DNA from: Cryomorphaceae bacterium
GTDB lineage: Bacteria > Bacteroidota > Bacteroidia > Flavobacteriales_D > Crocinitomicaceae
Length of the DNA stretch: 5,599 nt
Assembly: GCA_027485365.1 (NCBI GenBank)
Contig: JAIXRD010000081.1
Coordinates: 1-5,599, forward strand
Direction: 5' to 3'
The notes beneath the pieces were generated by a model. That model saw only the letters and a list, made by a program, of their open reading frames with translations, ran no database searches and was not told the DNA's origin. Below, piece after piece: positions 1 through 5,599 of this stretch. Position 1 is the stretch's first letter. Every line of letters starts with the position of its first letter. A program made the translations under genes and the position numbers.

Positions 1-2073
1 CAATGGTCCGTCGATTATTTTACCGGGAATGTTTTATTCGTTCCAAACCTACATTTTAATGGAACAGAATCCATTAGCTACCGAATTAATAACAGCCTAG
101 GACAAACCTCAAATACTGCATTAATTTCAGTGAATTTAACGGCAATCAATGATGCTCCAGTTACAAACAGCAATTACCTTTCAATTACCGAAGATGCAGG
201 GTTGCAAGCTGGAAATTTATTAACCAATGGTGATTATGACGTTGAAAATACTGCACTTAGCTGTACTATACTTCCCCTGGTTAATGCTACTAACGGTGTA
301 TTTACTGTCGCGGCCAACGGTTCTTTTACTTACACACCCAATGCAAATTATTTTGGAACAGACATGGTTGTTATAAGCGTTTGTGACAACGGTAGTCCGT
401 TGCCCATTGCTTGCTCAACTGACACCTTGTTTGTTGATGTAACACCAATTAACGATGCGCCTTCATTGAATAACGACAACTATACAGTTGATGCGAATTC
501 GATTAATACCTTAAATCAACTTTCAAATGACTCAGATATTGATAATCCACTTGACTTAACAAGTGTTGAAATATTATTTGGACCGGTTCATGGAAATGCT
601 ACCTTGTTGAATGGGCAGATAATATACACTCCAACCATTGGATTCAACGGGCAAGACTCAATCTATTATCAAGTATGTGACTCTGCTGCTCCTTTGGTGA
701 GCGCATGCTCTCAAGCATGGATTCATATTACCGTCTCACCTTGTAATCTTAATCCATCCGCAGATTGCGATGGTGACGGTGTAACGAATGCAGCTGAATT
801 AACAGATAATACTGACCCTAATGATCCGTGTGAATACCTAGTGGCGAGTCAAACCTTAACCTATGGTCCGGTTTGGGTAAATGCAGATTGTGATGGTGAC
901 GGATACACAAACGGTGTTGAATTTGGTATGGGCTACGCCTTCGATGATGATTGCTCTTTTCCATATATAGCTCAAAATGCAACGCCAAATTTGGCATGGA
1001 ATGCCTTGGATTGTGATGGTGACGGAGTTACGAACGGAGATGAGATTCTATCTGGAACCAACGGAACGGATGCCTGCTCATTATTTGCTATTAGTATGAC
1101 TCTAACACCGAGCAACGCTTGGTTGATTGACGATTGTGACGGTGACGGAGTTACCAATGGTGATGAAATCACAGACAACACCAATCCTACTAACCCATGC
1201 TCGTTCATTCCTGGAAGCATTACAGCAACTCAAGATGCACTTTGGTTTTTCCTAGATTGCGATGGAGACGGTGTGCAAAATGCCGACGAATTAGAAGATA
1301 GTACCTATTACTTAGATGTTTGTAATTATATTGCTACCAGCATTACGATGCCTCAAACTTCAGTTTGGATGAATGAGGATTGCGACGGCGATGGCGTGCT
1401 TAATTCAGCAGAATTAACAGATGGAACCGATCCACAAAGTGGTTGTGAATACATTGCTTCAAGCCAAACATTACCTACAAGCTCAGCTTGGAATGCTTGG
1501 GATTGTGATGAAGACGGAGTAACCAATGCTACCGAGGTAACAGACACGACCGAAGTGACCAATCCATGTAGCTTCTTAGCGGCAAGTATTACCTTACCAA
1601 TTGGTGCAACATTCAATAACGCAGACTGCGATGGAGATGGTTTAACCAACGTGTATGAAGCATCAATAACAACGGATGCGTTTAATCCAGACACCGACGG
1701 TGACGGGGTTAACGACGGAAACGAAGTGAATCAAGGAAGCGACCCGCTTGATCCATGTGATCCTTCCCCAACATTGACGACATGTTTTACTGCATTAATT
1801 ATCCCAGAGGGTATTTCACCGAACGGAGATGGTAAAAATGACAATTGGACTATAACAGGAGCTGATTACTACGAAAACAATCACCTTAAAATCTACAATC
1901 GTTTTGGTACGGAAGTATACCACAAAGAGAAGTATATCAACGAATTCGTAGGGAAAGCAAATGTTTCCACCTTAGGAGGTGAAATTCTCCCAGACGGAAC
2001 TTATTTCTTCGTTTTTGATAAATTCAACAATGGCGAAGACGTTGAAACTGGATATTTATACATCAAGAACTAA
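1..2073 (+). CDS. T9SS-secreted cadherin-like/TSP3-repeat adhesin with type B C-terminal domain, 5' partial
   Basis: This is the C-terminal 690 residues of a large surface or secreted protein. The frame is open from base 1, and the residues before the first possible start (GTG at 130) already look like an adhesin module, so the true start lies outside the window. Seen in order, numbered from base 1: the end of a cadherin/Ig-like module (1-50, ending in an INDAP motif), two complete modules (about 51-151 and 152-248), a TSP3-like array of DCDGDG calcium-loop motifs (255-586), and a gliding-motility-associated C-terminal (CHU_C, type B) domain (596-690) with IPEGISPNGDGKND, IYNRFG and LPDGTYFF. 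Proteins of this type are exported by the type IX secretion system and act as adhesins or surface filaments. The next gene encodes a PorP/SprF protein, the usual partner of type B cargo. No catalytic domain is visible, so adhesion is inferred from architecture; a missing N-terminal enzyme domain cannot be excluded. Confidence 0.93.
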   Translation, partial: QWSVDYFTGNVLFVPNLHFNGTESISYRINNSLGQTSNTALISVNLTAINDAPVTNSNYLSITEDAGLQAGNLLTNGDYDVENTALSCTILPLVNATNGVFTVAANGSFTYTPNANYFGTDMVVISVCDNGSPLPIACSTDTLFVDVTPINDAPSLNNDNYTVDANSINTLNQLSNDSDIDNPLDLTSVEILFGPVHGNATLLNGQIIYTPTIGFNGQDSIYYQVCDSAAPLVSACSQAWIHITVSPCNLNPSADCDGDGVTNAAELTDNTDPNDPCEYLVASQTLTYGPVWVNADCDGDGYTNGVEFGMGYAFDDDCSFPYIAQNATPNLAWNALDCDGDGVTNGDEILSGTNGTDACSLFAISMTLTPSNAWLIDDCDGDGVTNGDEITDNTNPTNPCSFIPGSITATQDALWFFLDCDGDGVQNADELEDSTYYLDVCNYIATSITMPQTSVWMNEDCDGDGVLNSAELTDGTDPQSGCEYIASSQTLPTSSAWNAWDCDEDGVTNATEVTDTTEVTNPCSFLAASITLPIGATFNNADCDGDGLTNVYEASITTDAFNPDTDGDGVNDGNEVNQGSDPLDPCDPSPTLTTCFTALIIPEGISPNGDGKNDNWTITGADYYENNHLKIYNRFGTEVYHKEKYINEFVGKANVSTLGGEILPDGTYFFVFDKFNNGEDVETGYLYIKN
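151..744 (+). repeat. Two cadherin/Ig-like (tandem-95 type) modules in the adhesin
   Basis: Two consecutive modules of about 100 residues each begin at an NDAP motif (Asp codons at 151 and 454, 303 bases apart). Each has a central YTP-x-FNG or YTP-x-YFG motif followed by a strand ending in a cysteine pair spaced ten residues apart (VCD...ACS). The end of a third, similar module occupies bases 1-150. The pattern matches the bacterial cadherin-like/Ig-like repeats of long adhesins. These probably form a calcium-stiffened stalk carrying the protein away from the cell. The missing 5' part may contain more copies. The modules are diverged at DNA level, so this is an old duplication. Confidence 0.75.
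763..1758 (+). repeat. Thrombospondin type 3-like calcium-binding repeat array, 123-bp period
   Basis: Eight DCDGDG-type motifs start at 763, 886, 1009, 1132, 1255, 1378, 1501 and 1624, each exactly 123 bases (41 residues) apart with no insertion or deletion. A ninth, DTDGDG, follows at 1690 with shorter spacing. Seven full units have the form DCDGDGVTN..E.TD.T.P..PC followed by a linker often containing SxTL and a Trp. The aspartates resemble the DxDxDG calcium loops of TSP3 repeats. Each unit has two cysteines at fixed positions. Unit 7 has DCDEDG, and units 2 and 5 have divergent second halves. Codons differ freely between units, so the array is conserved as protein and is not a fresh DNA duplication. 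It probably forms a rigid, calcium-dependent rod between the Ig-like stalk and the sorting domain. Confidence 0.9.
1786..2070 (+). other. Type B (gliding motility-associated) C-terminal sorting domain of the adhesin
   Basis: The last 95 residues of the adhesin match the CHU_C family of C-terminal domains. Seen are IPEGISPNGDGKNDNW near the start, the middle strand IYNRFGTEVY, and the closing LPDGTYFFVF and GYLYIKN. In characterised Flavobacteriia this domain directs export through the T9SS. Unlike type A domains, it usually depends on a co-encoded PorP/SprF-family protein, which is what follows here. The domain ends at the stop codon, as expected of a terminal signal. Confidence 0.93.
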
Positions 2074-2095
2074 GGTTTACAATACAGGAAAAGTT

Positions 2096-2986
2096 ATGAA
2101 AAAAATAATCATACTCGCTGCATTAGTCATTTCCAATTTGGTCAATGCTCAGCAAGATCCTCAATTTACGCAGTACTTTGACAATTTCTTGCATGTTAAT
2201 CCCGCGTATGCAGGAAGCTCAGGCATGTTAAGTGCAACCGCGATTCACCGTGAACAATGGGTTGGATTTGATGGCGCACCACGTTCAACTACCTTAAGTT
2301 TACACACCCCCTTAAATTATCGATCAGTAGGTTTAGGCTTAACGGCTGTTAATGATATGATTGGACCAATTCGTCAGACTGCCGTTTATGCTGATTTCTC
2401 GTATACCTTCAAATTGGGAAAAACTTCTCGTTTAGCCTTGGGATTGAAAGGCGGTGTGAATATGTTGAATGTAGACAAAATCGATCAAAATGTTCAAGCA
2501 GATGACCCTGCGTTCGCGAATGTTCAAAATCAACTTAATCCAAATGTGGGCTTTGGTGTGTACTATCACGACGAACATTTTTTCTTAGGCCTAAGCTCTC
2601 CTCGATTGATGGAATCTACTGCGGGTGATACCTATAGTCAACAACGCCATTACTTTGGAATCATTGGTGGTATTTTTCCCGTTAGTGCAAAATGGAAACT
2701 ACGTCCAAGTGTTCAGGTTAAAGCAACCATGGGTGCTCCGATGAGTATGGACATTTCACTAGCCGGAATTTTCAATGATAAACTTTGGATTGGTGCAATG
2801 AACCGTTTGAATGCTGCTGCAGGCGGTTTTGTTCAATATCAAATTACGCGACAATTTAGATTAGGACTTGCTAGTGAATATGGCATGACACCCATTAGAA
2901 ATTATAATAATGGAACATTCGAAGTCCTCATGTCCTATGACTTCAATTACAAAAAATCTGACGTTAAATCCCCTAGATACTTTTAA
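2096..2986 (+). CDS. PorP/SprF family type IX secretion system outer-membrane protein
   Basis: This encodes a 296-residue outer-membrane protein of the PorP/SprF family, near the family's usual length. The start at 2096 is chosen because it gives a clean signal peptide (MKKIIILAALVISNLVNA, cut before QQDP) and has an AGGAA five bases upstream; longer in-frame starts would lie inside the adhesin gene. The mature N-terminus has the family hallmark QDPQFTQYFDN...VNPAYAGSSG. The body alternates short strands and glycine turns as in a beta-barrel, and the protein ends in the family-typical SPRYF. Family members (SprF for SprB, PorP in Porphyromonas) help T9SS cargo with type B C-terminal domains to be exported or attached at the cell surface. 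It starts 22 bases after the adhesin, so the adhesin is its probable cargo. Because genomes carry many paralogues, no specific gene symbol is given. Confidence 0.93.
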   Translation: MKKIIILAALVISNLVNAQQDPQFTQYFDNFLHVNPAYAGSSGMLSATAIHREQWVGFDGAPRSTTLSLHTPLNYRSVGLGLTAVNDMIGPIRQTAVYADFSYTFKLGKTSRLALGLKGGVNMLNVDKIDQNVQADDPAFANVQNQLNPNVGFGVYYHDEHFFLGLSSPRLMESTAGDTYSQQRHYFGIIGGIFPVSAKWKLRPSVQVKATMGAPMSMDISLAGIFNDKLWIGAMNRLNAAAGGFVQYQITRQFRLGLASEYGMTPIRNYNNGTFEVLMSYDFNYKKSDVKSPRYF

Positions 2987-2997
2987 GCTTAGTAATC

Positions 2998-4842
2998 ATG
3001 GTTAAACAACTAACACTTATATTTTCATTTTTCCTTGCGACGTTTGCGTTTTCTCAAGGAAATAATCCATATTTCGCTATAACACCAGCTAAGTTCAATG
3101 CCGACGATGCCGAAATTGGAGTGTACAAAAATGCCGGTAACAATTCCTTGATTTTAGTTTCCAGTAAAGAATGGGGAATCGTGAAGCGTGTAAATGGAAA
3201 CGACCAACATTTCTTTAACTACTTTACCGTTGATGCCAAAACAAATAAAGTGGGTAAATTTCAACGTAAATCGAATAGTAAATTCAATGAAGGACCGCTT
3301 TGTTTTACACCGGATGGAAAACGTGTTTTTTTTACACGAAATTCCAAAAAGAAAAACTTAGCTACCCAAAAAAGAGAACTCATGTTATTTACCGCAGAAG
3401 TTAGTTCAAAAGGTAAATGGAGCAATATTACACCTTGCAATATCAATAATATAATGTACTCCGTTGGGCATCCGGCTGTTTCAAAAGATGGAGATTATAT
3501 TGTGTTTGCATCCGAAGCCCCGGGTGGACAAGGCGGGACCGACCTGTATGTTGCATCGTTAGATGCGAATGGTACGATTGGAGAACCAATTAATCTTGGT
3601 CCAAAAGTAAACACTACCGGAAATGAATTCTTTCCTTGGTTTAGCCCTGAGGGACAATTATTCTTCTCTTCTAATGGATTGAAAGGACTAGGTGGTTATG
3701 ACTTGTTTGTTACCGAATTAAAAAATGGTAAAGATGTTTTCAATCCAATGAATCTAGAAGCGCCAATTAATAGTTTATCTGATGATATCGCTATCGTTTA
3801 TCACGAAGATATGAAAGGCTACATGAGTTCAAATCGTGAAAAGAATAACGATAATATCTACAGCTTTACGCAACTGCGTCCAATTGTCTTTAAAGTAATT
3901 ATGACGGGTACGGTAACTGACCTGAATACGAATGACACCTTACGTGAGGCAACCTTAAATATAAAGAATGAAAAAGGCGACATCGTTGCTACCCTAGTTA
4001 CAGATGCAAAAGGTGGATACAATGTTAACTTGGAGCCGGATCAAACCTATACGGTGGAAGTTCAAAAAGAGAATCACAAAAACGAGCAGTTTAATTTAAA
4101 TACTGATTTCAATACCCCTAAAGTAAAGCAAAATGTAGCCCTGGAAAACAGACCTAATGTTACATATAATGGTATTGTTACCGACACTAAAACTAAAAAT
4201 GCGCTCGAAGGCGTAAAAGTCACTATAAAGGACTTAAGTTCCGGAAAGGAGATTTTAATTACAAACTCAGATGTAAACGGTAGCTTCACTAAGGCTTTTC
4301 AAGATTTGAAATATGGCGCAACCCAAAAATTTGAAATTAAACTTGAAAAGAAAGATTATGCCACGAAGTTGATTGATTTTAGCTATACGCCAACGCAAAC
4401 TGGTGCTGTTAGCATTAACGATTTGATTGATTTAAGTATCGGTAAAGTAGAAGTTGGTGTTGATCTATCGAAACTAATGCAGTTGGGGGATATCTATTTT
4501 GACTACGGTAAATTTGAAATCCGTGAAGATGCAGCCGTACAATTAGATAAGATTGTAAGCATCATGAATGAATACCCAAGCATGATCATTGAATTAGGAT
4601 CACACACTGACTGTCGGGGTGCTAAGGATGCGAACAAAAAGCTTTCTGATAATAGAGCAAAAGCTTCCGCTGATTACATCCGAAGTAGAATCACTACCCC
4701 AACTCGAATCTCTGGTATTGGGTATGGCGAAGCTAAATTAAAAGTAAATTGTCCGTGTGAAGGAAAAGTAGTTTCCCCTTGTCCTGAAGAGGAACATGCG
4801 AAAAACAGAAGAACCGAATTTATTGTGAAAAAGGTTAAATAA
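2998..4842 (+). CDS. PorE-like OmpA family protein with PD40 propeller and two CRD modules
   Basis: This 614-residue protein begins with a signal peptide (MVKQLTLIFSFFLATFAFSQ, probably cut before GNNP); no lipobox cysteine is seen. PD40/WD40-like beta-propeller blades lie at about 95-290, with CFTPDGKRVFFTRN, AVSKDGDYIVFAS...GGTDLYV and WFSPEGQLFFSSN...GGYDLFV. Two carboxypeptidase-regulatory-like domains follow at about 301-380 and 389-465. An OmpA peptidoglycan-binding domain occupies about 497-614: FDYGKFEIR, SHTDCRG (Asp538), LSDNRAKAS (Arg553) and NRRTEF; Asp538 and Arg553 align with the OmpA residues that hold diaminopimelate. The order PD40-CRD-OmpA is that of PorE, a T9SS component that links the outer-membrane part to peptidoglycan, but the N-terminal TPR region of PorE is absent and there is a second CRD. 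It follows the SprF-like gene by 11 bases and is probably translated from the same mRNA. A general OmpA-like anchoring role is the alternative. Confidence 0.9.
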   Translation: MVKQLTLIFSFFLATFAFSQGNNPYFAITPAKFNADDAEIGVYKNAGNNSLILVSSKEWGIVKRVNGNDQHFFNYFTVDAKTNKVGKFQRKSNSKFNEGPLCFTPDGKRVFFTRNSKKKNLATQKRELMLFTAEVSSKGKWSNITPCNINNIMYSVGHPAVSKDGDYIVFASEAPGGQGGTDLYVASLDANGTIGEPINLGPKVNTTGNEFFPWFSPEGQLFFSSNGLKGLGGYDLFVTELKNGKDVFNPMNLEAPINSLSDDIAIVYHEDMKGYMSSNREKNNDNIYSFTQLRPIVFKVIMTGTVTDLNTNDTLREATLNIKNEKGDIVATLVTDAKGGYNVNLEPDQTYTVEVQKENHKNEQFNLNTDFNTPKVKQNVALENRPNVTYNGIVTDTKTKNALEGVKVTIKDLSSGKEILITNSDVNGSFTKAFQDLKYGATQKFEIKLEKKDYATKLIDFSYTPTQTGAVSINDLIDLSIGKVEVGVDLSKLMQLGDIYFDYGKFEIREDAAVQLDKIVSIMNEYPSMIIELGSHTDCRGAKDANKKLSDNRAKASADYIRSRITTPTRISGIGYGEAKLKVNCPCEGKVVSPCPEEEHAKNRRTEFIVKKVK

Positions 4843-4864
4843 TCACGCATAAGATAGCATTAAA

Positions 4865-4892
4865 AGCACCTCAAATGAGGTGCTATTTTTTT
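4865..4892 (+). terminator. Intrinsic terminator of the adhesin-sprF-ompA operon
   Basis: A perfect 8-bp stem, AGCACCTC (4865-4872) and GAGGTGCT (4877-4884), encloses an AAAT loop and is followed after one A by seven T (4886-4892). It lies 22 bases after the stop of the OmpA-family gene and before the next start, so it should end transcription of the three upstream genes. Confidence 0.93.
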
Positions 4893-4920
4893 GTACCTAT
4901 ATTATCCATAGATATTCTTC
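4890..4920 (+). promoter_or_regulatory. Possible Bacteroidota-type promoter for the DUF4249 gene
   Basis: TTTG at 4890-4893 is followed after 19 bases by TATTCTTC at 4913-4920. This approaches the phylum's sigma-A pattern (TTTG, about 19 bases, TAnnTTTG), with two of the six fixed -7 bases mismatched. Transcription would begin about 15 bases before the ATG at 4940. The element overlaps the terminator T-tract, and the match is weak. A promoter is expected somewhere in this 47-base gap, since the terminator isolates the downstream gene. Confidence 0.22.
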
Positions 4921-4939
4921 GGATTGCTTACCTTTAACC

Positions 4940-5599
4940 ATGCGTTATTGGATTCCCTTTTTATGCTTGTTTTTATTCTCGTGTACCAAGGAGGTAACCA
5001 TTGATATTCCGGTTGAAGAAGCTAAACTCGTGGTGGACGCACGAATAGAAACCAATGGCGCTCCACTTGTACTTTTAATGCAATCGCAATATTTGTATAA
5101 TCCTACGGATTTAGCATCCTACTTTTCATCGAATATTACGACCGCAACAGTTACCGTTACAAGCGGAAATAATACCTACCCCCTGGCCTTATTTTCACCC
5201 AGTGAATTGCCGCTAGAAAGCCAGATTACGCTCGCTGAAATGTTAAACCTCGAATTAAATACGCTTTCCTTCTTTCCAATAAAAGTGTATTCAACACTGG
5301 ACCCTACGTGCAAAGGAGAAGTAGGGAAATCGTATACCTTAGGAATTACATACGATGGAGATCAATACAACTCGACCACATCCATCTTAGCGCCTGTTCC
5401 GTTAACGTCTCTTTCTTGGATACCTGACCTGGAAAATGCGAATTTCGGTTTGTGTTTAGCGGTCTTGACTGATCCGATTTCTCAAATAAATGCCTATCGC
5501 TGGGAATCAAAAATTATAACATCGGTTAATGGTCAACCGAAAGACTATCGGTTCAGACATGGCGGATCATCCTACTTTAGTGATGAATTTTTCAATGGA
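4940..5599 (+). CDS. DUF4249 family lipoprotein, 3' partial
   Basis: The frame is open from ATG 4940 to the last base, giving 220 residues with no stop, so the gene is cut by the window edge. It begins MRYWIPFLCLFLFSC, a short lipoprotein signal with lipobox LFSC and the acylated Cys at residue 15, followed by TKEVTIDIPVEEAKLVVDARI. This early segment, an acidic-hydrophobic stretch leading to a KLVVDA strand, and the following PLVLLMQSQYLYNP and TTATVTVTSGNNTYPL segments are the pattern of DUF4249 proteins, which are predicted outer-membrane-associated lipoproteins of Bacteroidota. Their function is not established; many are encoded beside a TonB-dependent receptor, which is not the case on the visible side here. 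The family is usually somewhat under 400 residues, so roughly half or more is present. It sits behind a strong terminator and is probably a separate transcription unit from the adhesin operon. Confidence 0.85.
   Translation, partial: MRYWIPFLCLFLFSCTKEVTIDIPVEEAKLVVDARIETNGAPLVLLMQSQYLYNPTDLASYFSSNITTATVTVTSGNNTYPLALFSPSELPLESQITLAEMLNLELNTLSFFPIKVYSTLDPTCKGEVGKSYTLGITYDGDQYNSTTSILAPVPLTSLSWIPDLENANFGLCLAVLTDPISQINAYRWESKIITSVNGQPKDYRFRHGGSSYFSDEFFNG

Noticed and set aside
130..132. GTG as the start of the adhesin gene
   Set aside because: The frame is open from base 1, and the residues before it form the end of a cadherin-like module, so the gene is cut by the window edge.
972..1220. Antisense open frame on the - strand
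   Set aside because: It is the reverse complement of the TSP3 repeats; its repeated PSPSQS motif is just DCDGDG read on the other strand.
1353..1694. Second antisense open frame on the - strand
   Set aside because: Same shadow of the calcium-loop repeats, with no start context or family features of its own.
763..1746. 123-bp periodicity as a possible CRISPR or DNA satellite
   Set aside because: The period is a whole number of codons, similarity is at protein level, and there are no identical direct repeats with unique spacers.
1979..2095. Longer N-terminus for the PorP/SprF gene
   Set aside because: It would overlap the adhesin's conserved sorting domain and bury the clear signal peptide that starts at 2096.
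3322..3338. Inverted repeat CGTGT/ACACG around a run of eight T
   Set aside because: It encodes the conserved propeller strand RVFFTR; the stem is only five pairs and has no T-tract after it, so it is neither a terminator nor a convincing slippage site.
3261..3446. Short - strand open frame inside the PorE-like gene
   Set aside because: It lies fully within a well-supported coding region and shows no recognisable domain or signal.
4074..4289. Short - strand open frame inside the CRD modules
   Set aside because: Hydrophobic look comes from reading beta-strand codons in antisense; no independent evidence.

Overview
The window looks like part of a chromosome from a Bacteroidota bacterium, most likely a marine or freshwater member of the Flavobacteriales or a relative. 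The base composition is moderately AT-rich and the genes lack strong Shine-Dalgarno sites. Every gene belongs to a family typical of this phylum: an adhesin with a gliding-motility (type B) C-terminal domain, a PorP/SprF barrel, a PD40/OmpA protein and a DUF4249 lipoprotein. All four genes lie on the + strand. No RNA gene, mobile element or CRISPR array was seen.

Positions 1-2073 hold the 3' end of a long secreted adhesin whose frame runs off the left edge. From its N-terminal side the visible part has cadherin/Ig-like modules, then a very regular array of thrombospondin type 3-like calcium-binding repeats with an exact 41-residue period and regularly placed cysteines, then a type B sorting domain for the type IX secretion system (T9SS). 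After 22 bases comes a PorP/SprF-family outer-membrane protein (2096-2986). After 11 more bases comes a PorE-like outer-membrane-associated protein with PD40 propeller, two carboxypeptidase-regulatory-like modules and an OmpA peptidoglycan-binding domain (2998-4842). A strong intrinsic terminator at 4865-4892 closes this probable operon. A new gene then starts at 4940, a DUF4249 lipoprotein that runs off the right edge.

The three linked genes make sense as one unit: a T9SS cargo, the SprF-type partner that proteins with a type B C-terminal domain usually need for export or surface attachment, and a PorE-like protein that could tie the surface assembly to peptidoglycan. This fits known T9SS biology, so the window does not show a wholly new system. 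The points most worth following are the adhesin's perfectly spaced cysteine/calcium-loop array and the dedicated PorE-like third gene, which lacks TPRs and carries two CRD modules.
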